Positions 1 to 13,947 of a stretch of 64,000 nt of DNA are shown here, piece by piece. Position 1 is the stretch's first letter, and each line of letters opens with the position of its first letter. The notes beneath the pieces are model-generated. The model saw only the letters and a list, made by a program, of their open reading frames with translations, was not told the DNA's origin and did not search any database. A program made the translations under genes and the position numbers. The DNA is from Luscinia megarhynchos (lineage: Eukaryota; Chordata; Aves; Passeriformes; Turdidae): contig CM067570.1 in the NCBI GenBank assembly GCA_034336665.1, positions 24,757,002 to 24,821,001 on the forward strand, written 5' to 3'.

Positions 1-2620
1 CAGAAATAGCAATCAGATTCTCCTTTGAGAAGAAAATCTGTTGGCTAGTTTCAAATTGACATTTCTTCATAACCCTTGTAAAAGCTATTTTAATACTTAG
101 ACTGTTACACTTTCTAATTTCAGTAGAGACTTTCTAGTATTGCTCCTGACAATTGCTTCTTCTGCAGCTGTAACAGCAGCAGCCTACTTTCTGTATTCCC
201 ATGTTTATAATAGTTGTATATTGGGACTGTTGGTCTGCTTTTTCATTTGCTGCTAATCTATTCAATTACATTTTGTTGTGCTGCAGAGTTTCTAGCACCT
301 CTTTTAACTGACTGCCTTATTTCTTTAAAGTATGCACTTGGGGTCTCAAGAAATATAAATTTCTCCATTCATTATTTTTTCTCTTTGAAGTACAGCCAGT
401 TATTTTGCCCCTGAAGACTGCATTTAGACTTTCCCATAGGATGTCTTGAGTGATTTCCACTAATTTTTGTTTGAAGGAGATCTTACGTTTTTTCTTGCAT
501 ATATTTTAAATATTAATCTTTTGAAACTGAGTTATTAAATTACCTTGTAACATATGAACAAGTGGCTACTTGCAATGTTGAAGATGGGTGTGAAAGAAAC
601 ACAGTTAAAATTTTACATCCTTTACCCTGGAAGTGTGCCATGGTTTCTATTATCAGGGTAAGATCTGCCTTGAGAACTTTGACAGGCTATAGGTGAACAG
701 ATAACCTGTAACCTCTGCAGAACACACTGGGGCACAGTCTGCTACAGGTCTGAAACAGAACCCTTGAGGGTGGTGCTAAAAGAATGCCTTACTACAGCAT
801 TCCCCCTGCTACCTTTCTTCTCCAAGTTTGAGGTTTCGCTCTGGCAGCATTGCCTGTCAGTGAATGTTGCTATTCTGACTCTTGATGCTCATACACTCAG
901 TGTGGCAAGAATGGTTCTTTCCCACAGCAGTATCCATTGGGACTGACACTTGACTTCGTGCTACAGAAAACCCTCTTAAAACAGCTTCTCCTTTCCCCAC
1001 CTACAGCTGCAAGGTGGATGTACTGCTCTGTTCATCTAGGAAAGCAGTAGGTGTGTTTGCAAGACATTTATATTTGCAGTGGCTTCCTTCCTGTATCAAT
1101 GTAAAAAAAAAAAAATTATTTCAGAAGTACTTTCAGCATTGATTCCTGTAACATAACTGAGTGCCAAAGCCAAGGCTTCAGTAAAGTAGTGACTCAGACC
1201 GACAAGCACACCACAGAAGGATAGGAGATAAGTACAATGTTCTTAGAAGGACTCCATGATTTATTTAAAATTTATTATAGCCATTACTTCCTCTCTTGCC
1301 CCAATTCAGCTAAGCAGAAGCTTTTGGTTTTTCATTCTCAATGTGCTTCAGTTACTTCTTGTTTGTACTCAAGTGGTCTTCTGCAGTATGGAAGAAAATC
1401 AGTCCACTTCAACAGAAAGCTTTCCTCTCCTACCTTTTTAAGGAAGAGGGAAGTCTCATTTGTTCCTTTAGAATCCAAGATTTGTAACATAGTTTGATTG
1501 ACCAAATCTACAGGTTATTAAAAATCTAGGGAAGGCTTTATGAACAGTTCTTTTGGCCAATTTGTATGGGAATCTGAGCACAGTGACATTACCAGGGTAT
1601 CAGTTCACAGAATCATAGAATGGTTTGGTTTGGAAGGGACCTTAAAGATCATCTTGTTCCAACCCCACAGGCATGGACAGGGATGTCACCCACTAGATCA
1701 GGTTGTTCAGGGCCCCATCCAGCCTGGCCTTGAACATTGTCAAGCATGGGGCATCTACAGCTTGTCTGAGCAACTTGTTCGAGTATCCCACTACACTCTG
1801 AGTAAAAAATTTCTTCTTCATGTCTGTCCTAAATCTTTCTCTTTTAGTTTAAAGACCTTTCTCCATTGCCCAATCACTATCAAAGGGAGTAGTTCCATTA
1901 AATGCTCTAACACAGTTTCTAGTGTTGCACATCTGTAAAAACATTGCTTATGCAATGTCTGGATATCCACTTAGCTAAAAGTTACTGTTTGAAAGATGTA
2001 GGTGATATTGACCTATGTATTTACCCATTTATGTAGAAACACAAATAATTAAATTGTTTTTATCACCAGTTTTCTTTTTAATGTATCCCATACCCTCATC
2101 CTGTTTTATTGCTGTGGAATCAGCCAGCAATTGCATTAGGGATTACAAAGGAATCTGAGGAGCAATTAGACTGGATTGGGAAAAAATGGAGAGTTGAGTT
2201 TGCTTGGAGTAGATGTATTCACCAGAGCAACTGGTGATGAGTACTCAGTGTGCTTCTACGCCAACAAGAAAATATGTAAAAACAAGAACTTGAAAAAAGC
2301 AGCAAGCTGTAACTTCAGCAGTCTTTTGATGAGCTTTTGCCATCAGAACTTCCTTTTCTGATGCTCTACATGAAGAAATGTTAGTTTATTCTGGTGGATA
2401 TGTTTTCCTAACATCTTAAGAATTCCGACAGGTATGCTGCTCCTACTTGAAATGTAAGGAAGTGCTGTAGCTTTGAAATCTTATTTCATGTACACTTTTC
2501 TGAAAAAGGGACACTGTAGACGTGAACATAAGGTAAATTTTCATCTTATCTGTAAACAGCTTCAAATTTGGCCCAAATTTTCTAGTTTGTCATATGAATT
2601 TTCATACCTTTCTTTTAAAG
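1..2620 (+). other. PARD3B: PARD3B intron (3' part)
   Basis: Intronic sequence ending in a polypyrimidine tract and AAAG at 2617-2620. I searched it for the preceding exon, which should encode the GLFIRGI part of PDZ1, and found none, so that exon lies upstream of the window. Apart from the antisense CR1 tail at about 1606-1925 it holds only AT-rich unique-looking sequence and an A13 tract near 1102. Confidence 0.85.
1606..1925 (-). mobile_element. CR1 LINE, 3' end, antisense to gene
   Basis: The segment opens with CACAGAATCATAGAATGG and GGAAGGGACCTTAAAGATCATC, the reverse complement of the standard avian CR1 3' end, whose terminal short repeat is of the type ATTCTATGATTCTGTG. It continues through the CCAACCCC, CCATCCAGCCTGGCCTTGAA and TTTCTTCTTCATGTCTGTCC blocks typical of CR1 read antisense. 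The 3' boundary at about 1606 is sharp; the 5' truncation point is blurred and set near 1925. CR1 normally inserts 5'-truncated without target-site duplication. It carries no intact ORF2. The open frame at 1540-1938 on the + strand is antisense to the element and is not a gene. Confidence 0.92.
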
Positions 2621-2976
2621 GGCTCAGGACATCTTCCGTCAGGCAATGAAATTTCAAAGTGTCATCTTGGAAGTCCTTCCTCCATATAACCGAGAACAGT
2701 ACGAGAAGTCTGCTATTGCTCCTCTTTGTACGCTGAATAATGAAGAAGGAGTTACAAAAACAAAAATTCCACCTCCTCTTCATCCAAAACCTGCTGTGAA
2801 AACAATTAATATTTCTGGAGCAAGCTTGGAGTCAGGTGTACAGGGAGCACTGCAACAAGCTAAGAGCCCCAACCTCCCACGTCTGGGTAGAAAGCCTTCT
2901 TCTCCTTCACTGTCTCCACTTATGGGCTTTGGCAATAAGAGAAATGCAAAGAAAATAAAGATAGACCTGAAAAAAG
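2621..2976 (+). CDS. PARD3B: PARD3B exon A: end of PDZ1 and PDZ1-PDZ2 linker
   Basis: The acceptor is TTTCTTTTAAAG|G and the donor AAAAAG|GTAAGT. The first base completes a codon begun upstream (Gln in mammals); 118 full codons follow, and the last G opens the Gly codon of the next exon. The start AQDIFRQAMK is the alpha-B helix of PDZ1, followed by the final strand VILEVLPP. The linker NREQYEKSAI is conserved, then comes a variable Pro-rich part, then the strongly conserved KPSSPSLSPLMGFG block and the basic NAKKIKIDLKK leading into PDZ2. The linker around residues 45-85 of the exon differs most from mammals (GASLESGVQGALQQ). The ATG at 2646 is an internal Met, not a start. Confidence 0.96.
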
Positions 2977-4737
<1,761 letters not shown>

Positions 4738-4899
4738 TAAAATTGATCGCTAGCTTTGTCATAAATCTTTTATTTCCTCATACATATTATTGATGTATGG
4801 AACTTCAATTCTTGCCCTTGGTTAAAAAAAAAAAAGTCACACTCACAGCTTCTATGCCACTTGTTTGTCAACAAGTGTTTTGCACCATGAGGTGGAAAA

Positions 4900-5106
4900 A
4901 TGATTCTTTTCATGAGGGTCCATGGAGTGTTTGAACCGGGGGAACCTGATAAAATCTTGGTTTTTAAAGCAGATAAACGTATTGCTTTAGGACCAAAACA
5001 TGTCTTGCCTCTTCAGCTGCATCCAAAAATCTCCAGTAAATATAAAGTTGGTGAAGTGCTCATTTTAAGGCAGTTTTGCTCAAATCGGTCTGTTGAAAAT
5101 TTTCAG
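4900..5106 (+). other. unidentified coding-like open stretch inside intron B-C
   Basis: An open frame runs from 4900 and has the look of real protein: varied codons, and a motif pattern ILVFKADKRIALGPKHVLPL then KISSKYKVGEVLIL that resembles a beta-sandwich. At 5101-5106 it meets TTTCAG followed by GTATCT, which could be a donor. An upstream in-frame stop lies at 4888. Its phase does not fit between exons B (ends phase 0) and C (starts phase 0) using the nearest AG at 4915-4916. I do not recognise the family. It may be a pseudogene fragment, an exonised old repeat or chance. Confidence 0.25.
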
Positions 5107-5218
5107 GTATCTTGTGACTTACAATCTGATTATCTAATGGGTTATTTCTACTTACTAACCTCGAAAATCTCTTAAGGTAAATAGTTTTAATACTAAGGTT
5201 TGTTTCTGCACTTTTCAT

Positions 5219-5375
5219 CTTCAAAGTGCTTTACAAACTAATTAAGCCTCACAAACCCCCTGCAAGGTGGGTAAGTACTACAGAGCTGCTTTAACAGATG
5301 GTGAAAATGAGGAGGAGAAAGGTTAAGTAATTTGTGCAGGGCCAGAGGGGAGACAGTATGGGAGCTGTTGCTGGT
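5219..5375 (+). repeat. ancient MIR/CORE-SINE-like relic
   Basis: The order of blocks AAGTGCTTTACAAACTAATT, AGCCTCACAAACCCCCTG, CAAGGTGGGTAAGTA, ACAGATGGTGAAAATGAGG, GAGAAAGGTTAAGTAATTTG and GCAGGGCCAGAG follows the MIR-type SINE body (gtgctttaca, taatcctcacaac, gaggtaggta, acagatggggaaactgagg, gaggttaagtgacttgc, aggtcacac). Divergence is high, as expected for an amniote-wide relic. Both ends are approximate. It lies about 120 nt upstream of the exon C acceptor. Confidence 0.7.
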
Positions 5376-5492
5376 TCTTTTTGTTCTCAGTCACAGAATG
5401 ACACCTGTGTTAGGTGAGGAGAACCTAATAAGCCTGCTAGAAGGCAGTCACACTCAGAGATGAGACATCCTCTCTTCTTTTGTGGCTGGTAG

Positions 5493-5648
<156 letters not shown>

Positions 5649-8600
5649 TGAATTTGAAACAACTCCATGGTTAAAAACTAGCCCGAGAAATAGAAATGTC
5701 AGCTGAGAAATGCCAACAAAAGGTAGTCATATAAGGCTTGCTTTCAAGAAGTATTTATACTTACATTTGATTTTGAGGGATATTTGATTTTTATCTGCTA
5801 TAGATAGAATTCCACACAATCTGATTTTTTGTCCCCAAAAATGACAGCATAAGCATAACTCACAGGGGAATACTGTAAATTAATTTTGCAAGTGTGAGGT
5901 CAAGCATAACTAAAAATGGGTTATTCTCTTTCAGAAAAGCAACAAGCTTTAAACCAGAAATTTAAAGTGCATGTAATGAGCCTGGAGCTAATCAGTAACA
6001 AACTAGTGAGGGTGACTTCCCCCAGGAGATGTCTCCTAAGCCAGGTGCCCAGCTGCAGGAGGAATAAAATTCTGCTGCACTACTCACAAATTTTGGAAGC
6101 AAGCTTTTTCCTTGGCTGCTAGCCTTTGACTTAATAGACTTTTGCTTGTCTTTTTTCCATCTCAAGTGCTTAATTTTCACTTTTGTTTTTTATTAACCCT
6201 AGCATGAAACTGTATTCTCTTTTCTCTCACATAAAGAGCTGCATCAGAGTAAAAGTGCTATCTGATACATGCTTGTTTGCCCTCAGAGAAGGTCATTTCT
6301 TTGGTTGCCGCTTCCTTATCTTGATTGATGGCTATACTTGACCTTTCATTAAGTCCGCAGGATAAGGGAAGGACAGCATTTCCTGCTTTTGTGTCATTTT
6401 ATCTCCTTCAATGAACACAAACCGCCTTCATCCTTTTCTTAAGATGCTGCCTTCTTGCTTTTCCTTTAGACTGTTGTCAGGATCTTCTATAGAAATGCTG
6501 CCTTGTGTTTCCTCACAAAACACTGCTGACAGTTTTCCTCGTTTCCCCGTTACCTGTTGGACCTTGTTGAGGTCAGGGCTGCCTATGATAGGGAGCTGGA
6601 GGGGCATTCAGGCTCTCTCATGTGAGTCTCTTCTGCTGCTGGTGCCCACTTTTTGCTGTGAGCAGTTATGAAGAGTCATAGCAAAACTATTTTTATATCC
6701 ATTTTTCTCTTTATTGTGTAATTTTTAAGGAGTGTAATGACAATTTTCAACCTTGTAATTGGGCATTTGTTGTCTATGATTTTCAAAGCAACAAAGCTGC
6801 TCATTGCATTGCTCTGCTGAGTAAGCCTTGAGCAGTAGAGTCAGTGTCTGTGTGGATCAGAGGGAAATTTCTGAATCTTAAAATACTAAATCTATTCTAT
6901 GTAGAATTTCTTTTCAGTCACCAGCTCTTCTAAATAAGAGCTTACTTTTTGAAAAAGCTACCCATTGGCTTTAGGACCAAAACATGGTCCTAAACCCATG
7001 AGCAGTATTTTCTTCTGTGTTTAAGTTATAAAGCTCATTACTTTAAAAATGTACTTTAAAAAGTATGCATTCTTCTCTTTTCTCTCCTTTTCCCCCAACA
7101 TTATACATTATTATGTATTGTAATAGTGCGAATTCTGTTGGAAATCACTGCAGCAGTATGTGGGTATAAAAGATTGGAAGATTCTAAAAGCTGTTTATAA
7201 TTTTTACCTGTCACAATTGTGTGATAATAAATTTTAGTCTCTACAGCAAGGATTAACTACCTTTCAAAAGGTGATTTACTTATGACTGGCATGATTGAAA
7301 TCCAGGAAGTAACCACATTTATCCTGCTGGCTTGACCTTCTCTTAGATTGCTTTCTCTGTGAAAGAATAATGCACAAGTGATGTCCCTCACTGTAACAGT
7401 GATGATGTGGGAATTCTAATACTGCTCTGTGTTCCTCGTTATCTCAATCAAGTACAACATCATACAAATGAGAATTACTGAAATACATTACGTAAATTTA
7501 TGGAACCAGCCCATCTAAATTAAAAAGCCCTTCAGCAACATCTGGCAGCTTACAGCAAAAGTGTGAGTTACCATCCCACTAAGCTACCAGATGTTGATGC
7601 TAACACAATGCTTGTTAGAATTCATGAGGTGTCTGAGAATAGTATCAACAAAGACTAAAAAAAAAAATTAAAATTGGTTTAGCTTTTTTGTTTGATTTCA
7701 GCTTTAGCCATGATACAACATTCGACTAATCCTCTGCTACCTCAAAAGTTACAGTACTGTTTTATCAAAGAGGAGAAAAATGCCAGCACTTTAAATGTTT
7801 GTTTTTGGAAGGAAAAGCAGTGGATAATCCAATATTTTTCAAGGACAGCTGTAACTGAGTGCCCTGATGGTGTAACATGCATGCAGAATTTACCTGAATA
7901 CTTGGGGATTTTGTTAATGCCTGGCAATAATGCGGTAATTGCTTTATATCAGACTTGTTCTTGCTTTGAGCAGTTCTCCAGGGACTGTAATCTGAAATGT
8001 TTTCTTTAGATTCCCTGTTACCTGTTGAAAGGAAAAGAAGGGCCACCGAGTAGATGTACCCATTCCCCACGCTTCCTGTGATAAAGATGCATCTGAAAGC
8101 TGGGCCCACTAGCAGCCCATGCACAAAACCGCTTTTGAGCATGTTACTCCACTAGAACTGGGTTTTTATGTGGATTTGCTGGAGACAATCTGATAACTGC
8201 ATTGGCACAAAGCACATAATGTAATAAAGTCACACTGGGTGGCATTTGGTTGCATGGGTCTGTAATAATATAATTTGACTTTACCTTGTAATAAAGCTGC
8301 AGCTAGGGGAAAGCTTGGTCTCACGAATATTTTCTCTTCACTAACGTAGATGGGATCAGAGTTTGGGTGTTTTGTTACTGTAATCTGTGCTTATGAATTG
8401 CTAGCAAGTAGAAAAATATATTCAGGGTAGCAAGCCTTTGCCACAGCAACCGAGATGTGATATGGATGAGGATGAATCAGTGTTGCAAAAAAGCATTATT
8501 CAATTATAGGGAATTGGGGCTTTGGTTACACTGTCCCATGCAAGGTCTGAGAGTTATACAGTTACAGCATAACAAGGGAAAAGAATTGTAGGGCTGTTAC

Positions 8601-11600
8601 TCCTTTAAAAAAAAACAGAAAAGGAGGCTTTAATAAGATGGTTTTTTTTTTTTAAATATATTGAAACAGATCAGTGAAGTAGAATTTGGACCAACCACAG
8701 GCTGTCTTCCTTATTATCCAGTTAGCCAAATGTTCCCAATAATTCCTGCCAGCTGTTGACAATGTAGCAGCTAAGAAAAGGCCTGATTCCAAAACTCTGG
8801 GGGTAGATCTTGATTTGCTTAATTACCACAGTCTATGGAGTGGCCAGTGATTTGTGTTCTTTAAGGTACATTTGGGTTTTAAACTGTGTAATGCTCTTTT
8901 CTAGAGGATGGTGAATATTACAGAAAGAATCAGGTTTAACTGAATAGGTTTAGATTTTCCACCTCCTCTCAAAGTGAATGGAGCACACATCAAACTGTGG
9001 CTATCATTCCATTGTGTTTTGGAAATACAGATCACGTGTGTCTGCTATATCATGTATTTCTCTGGGGAAAATGTGCGATCTGAAAGTGCCATTTATTTTA
9101 ATAATGGTGCAAAAATTATTTAATTGCCCTTCTGTTTCTTTACCCTCACATTGGTAAAACAGGGAGAACTATTTGAATGAGAACAACTCTGGTGCAACCC
9201 ATTCTGTGCTATGATCTTTTGCAATTCTTTATTCTCTATGATGCACATGAGCAGAGAAATGTGACGGTTCTGCAATTGCCAGAGATAGCATAGCACCAAA
9301 AATATTTGCATGCATTTTCCTGTAAGTTAGAGCACATACATTCTAATTTTTGCATACCCTTTATTTTTTGTTTTAAAGATCTCTTTGACTTACAAGTTGC
9401 AACTGTAATTGCTATTTCTGTGGTTTCTTGGCATATTAACTGATTCAAGAAGAATGGGGGTGAAAGGGAACAAACCATCATTTTTATAACAATAGCTAAA
9501 TGAACAACAACGTGCTAAACATGGTATTGGTCTTTAAGTCTTTTTTTACATGTGTATTATACAGGATGCAAGGAAGCAGGATGAGTGGCAAGTTCAATTA
9601 AGCATTTTTTTCTGCTTACCATATGATTAACTTACGTTTTAGTCTTCCCCCAGTTAATTTCTTCCACTGCCTTGAACTTATATGCCTGAAGGAAAACCAG
9701 TTGGCCTATTTGTTTTAATATTCAAAGCTTAATTTCTATTACTTCCTTTTAATTGTTGCTTGCCTTTTTATGTGCAGGAAATAATAGGTGAAATTACAGC
9801 CTAGACTTAACCATTTTTGCACCTGTTTTTGTTGTTCAAAACCATGATTCTAGTGCTCAATTATCCAGAAATAGACAAATAATTTAGGTCAGAAAGTGAT
9901 TCCAGCAAGTACCATTTTTATGTTATGTTATCTCTGTTCTAAGGGAGATGTATATGTTGAATTTTAATGGCATACACAAGAAGGTGTTCTGTATAATGAA
10001 GACAATGATATTGTGAATGCACATGGCACCTTTCATCGTTTATAAACTATATAGAATTTTAAATATCCTGGGGGTTTTAAATAAAAGTTTATTTTTGGAC
10101 CTTTTCTCGTCATTTGGAATAGTTGAGAAGCGAGTGTAGCTTGTGTCTACACAAACATTTATTTTTAAAAACAAGTCATTGTGTATTGCAGCCCCTCAAA
10201 GGTTTTCAACTACATTATGTATTTCAGAAGATGATTACTATTTCATTATGTCTTAGAGTACTGGAAACTGTTCTTTCAGGTTTGTTGATTAGTTGTGCTC
10301 TTTACAAAAGTCAGAGATCAGCGTTAGGAAGGAATGCAACCATCTTTCCTGTCACAGTTGAAAGTATCTCTTTATCCAGGGTTTGTGTGCAACTCCCTAA
10401 TTTACCAAAGGGGAATGAATAGCTTGGTAATCTGTGTACCTTTAAAAAGTGGCTGTTTTTTGAGCTCTCATATGCAGTGTAGTGCCCAGTGCTGTGCCCA
10501 GCACAGCAAATGTGATTTTTTTCCATGTTGCAGCATTGTAGCAGTTTTCAGCCTTTTTGAGACCACAGAGACCTTATTACATCTGCTCTACTATTGCTTT
10601 CTCTGTCAGGCCCATCAGAGTTTATGATCCAGCAATGATTTTCCTTTCAGAGCCCACTGTTCCTATATTCCAGCAAATATGAGGAACCTTAAAAGAGTGG
10701 TCTGAAAGAGCTGGTCATAACCTTCATTGCCTGCAAAAACCTCTGATGGTGCTCTGCCTGCTGGTAACGAATAAGTTAGAGAGGATACAAGTAAGGAGAG
10801 AAAGCATAATGTTATTTGTACTATTAGATAATATATTCATAAAATATGTTATGGAATTACTGCCCAAAATTCCTAGTTGTACGAACCCTAGCTCAGAACA
10901 CTGGGAAGTGGAAACTGCTTATTTGATAATAGCTCTGAGATTGCCCGAAATTATTTGAAAGCCTACTTTAATGTATGAAATCATAAGTATATATACATCA
11001 GAATAGAGGCATATAAAATCTGGTCTTAAAAGAAATTGAGTCTTCATATATTTTTGATGCATTTACCCAGGTCTGCTGTATTTGCATTTAATAAAACCAG
11101 AATATTTGGGCAATTTTTAAATCCCCCCAACAAATGTCATTTACAAGGGTCACCAGTTCTATTCCATATACTCTATGAACATTTCTAAATTCTTTCTGTC
11201 TTGGAATACATAAAAAAGCTTAGAAAAGAGTTTTCTTAGGCTGACTTAATGTAAAACATATGCATGTGGTGTTTGAAGTAGGCATAAAAGAATTATAAAG
11301 CTTATTGCTTTGTTTACTATACCTTTAAAACAGTAAGCACTAAAATGAGTAAAGAGTTGGATTTGTATGTCACCGTGTTGTGTGACCTGTGCCCGGAGTG
11401 AATTCTGAAATGTACAGTAGCAGCAACCCTAAATTCACCCTGAAAATACCATGCAGTCTTCCATCTTCATGTGAGATAAGATTTTAGGCTCTAAGTGCCA
11501 AGGTGTGTTAACTGCTGACGGCTCCAGCTCAGTAGGGTGTGTAGGGCACAATGGCTTACCCCATATGTGGGCTGAAAATTTGTGTTTTCACAGTCAGGCC

Positions 11601-13399
11601 AGCCTAGGACTGAACTAGCTAGTTTTTCTCCCTGTGTTTTCTACAGTTACGTAGCTTAAAAGGTTAAGTGAGACTGCATTTTTTAATGTTGAGGAGCAGT
11701 GCACACCAAATTACAAATACAGAACTTTTGCAAGGGCAAACCATTTCCTTGGTGTGTTCTCAAATAGGCGAGTCAGGCAAACTGGGGAATCTCCATTCCT
11801 GAAATTCAATGTATCTACCTTGGATGAAGAGCTGAGTCTAGCTCTGTCAGTTTTTGAAGCTGTAATTAAAAAAAAAAAATAAAAAGAGTCTACATAATTC
11901 AAACCAGACACATTCCAGCTAAAATGACACAAATTTTTAGTGTACTGTGTTAATGTTAAAATTATCCAAGACACTATCGTATATCTCCATGGATTTGCTA
12001 CTGCCTTTCTTGTCTTAGCAGGGTGTGCCATTAGTGGCCATTTAGTTTTTATTGCAGTATGGAGTACAGATAATTTTAAAGAAGCCAATATAAAGTATCT
12101 GTCAGAAATGCTAAAGATGAATACATGCAACATTGATTTCAGTTATTTACTAGGTTGTCACAAGATTACAGCAGTGTATTACCTTTCAGTATTACTTTTA
12201 AGAGTGTTACAGTATGTCTATTTCAAAATACAGAGCAGATTTTATAGTGACTGAATGACTGAGCTGTCAGCAGAGTACTTCTTAATTGTGGCTAAGTGCT
12301 TGGAAAGAACATGGAGCATGATGCAAATAGGGGGTATCTTCTTTTCAAGCTTTTCTGCCAATAATAGTTATGTGGTGCCACAATTTAAATGTTTTTATCA
12401 GAAAGTCATTGCAAAAGCATGCAAATGTCTTATTTCCTTCATAAACCTTTGAAAATAACCCTCCTGGGTCTTTTGCCTTTTGCTGTCAGCTCTGAATGGC
12501 ACCCCAGGGAGTTGACATCTCTTATCAGAAATGAGCAGCCAGGCAAGGGGCAGTCAGCATATTGAGAGGCCATAATAGTGTGTTGGCCAAGGGCACCAGA
12601 CAGGTACTGAAAGGTCTCTTGTTGTGTTAAACAAATGCTATTTCCTTCCTGCCTAACTGAGAGCTAATTTTTTTTGTAAGCTTCTCTTTTGGTGAAAAAC
12701 ACAATAAGGATATATAAGGCAACCTTTCCAGAGAGAGATTAGCATTAGGTTATCATAAATCCACAGATTAAAAGTGCTGTGGTCAATGAGAACAGGCATT
12801 GTAAGATTAAATAAAAGGACTAATTGAAATGGTGTCCCATGGTAGACAAAGGATTGACACAATATTGTGTAGGTATAACCATGGGCTAAGTAGGAAGTTG
12901 AAGAATAAAATGGACAGTCCTTTGTTTCAAAGGTTATAGTTCTGATTGTACTATTCTGGTGACTGTGCAGTTGTGTATTATGGGAGTGGGAAGAGGCTAA
13001 AAGTATATTCTCTGTGGTCTTTAAAATACTGAGAATTTATTGGTGAGACCAGTAAAATTTTAGATTATTTTTAATAATCCTTTGTTGTAAGCTTTTAAAT
13101 AAGAAATCAGATATCTGAGGTATAGATGTGCTTCTAAAAATTAATTAGCAGAAGATTAATTAAATGTATCCTGAGACCCTAGGTACAGGTTTTCAGTCTG
13201 CATTGCTGAATATTATTTATTACTGTGTTATTAGGGCTTTCTGCTTTCATATCTAGCAAACTCTCTGTTCTCTCACCTTCATATAAATTCTACTGAACTT
13301 TTCTGTCTGGTTTCTGGTGATTCAGTAAATGTCAGAATTGATTTTACTGAAGTTGCATGCAGGTATATTGGTAGATTAAAACATTCCTGTCCTGATTTC

Positions 13400-13935
13400 C
13401 CTTGAGAGGGGTAGTACCTGTTTGGTTGTTTGCTCTGTTCTGTTTCACCACCAAATCTGGACAGCAAGCAAAAAGATTTCCTCTTAGACATTTTCTGTCT
13501 GTTTCCTTCTGGTCCAGGAAAGAGAGAGGAGATCTTTGTCTTCCCCAAGCAAGTGAGAGGGGTTGGGAGCTGCCTGGAATGCTGGATGGTGCGACCACAG
13601 CTTCGAGCAGGAGCTATGGCTGGCAGACTCCTCTAAATGTTAGAGAACAAACACCACTAGGCTGCAGAAATGTGCTTACCAGGAGGAGACTGTTCAGAGC
13701 TTATTGCAGCCATTGAAAACTGACAAGCTAAGATTTAGCAAAGCTGAAGGAAGGACCTGCCCAGCAAGGACTAAATGAACAGTGGAGATTGATTCTTGAA
13801 ATGCTGGATTGTTTTTCAGTTTTGTGTTGGAGTTTTTTGGTTGCGGAGCTTTTGTTTTGTTTTTAACTTCAACCTGCATCTCTGTTGAGTAAATTTTATT
13901 AATGCTTAAGAGTGTTCCTGTCTCAATGTACCCTT
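13400..13935. repeat. possible unclassified interspersed element (LTR-like?)
   Basis: Immediately before the CR1 copy the sequence becomes less AT-rich, with overlapping open frames on both strands (13402-13716 on +, 13279-13598 on -). It ends in a T/G-rich stretch followed by CTGTTGAGTAAATTTTATTAATG, which could be the tail of a retroviral LTR or other element. I cannot name a family, and I see no paired terminal repeats or TG...CA ends with a target duplication. Boundaries are guesses. Confidence 0.22.
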
Positions 13936-13947
13936 CTTAAAGGAAAA

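Noticed and set aside
1540..1938. 132-codon + strand open frame
   Set aside because: It is antisense read-through of the CR1 3' end.
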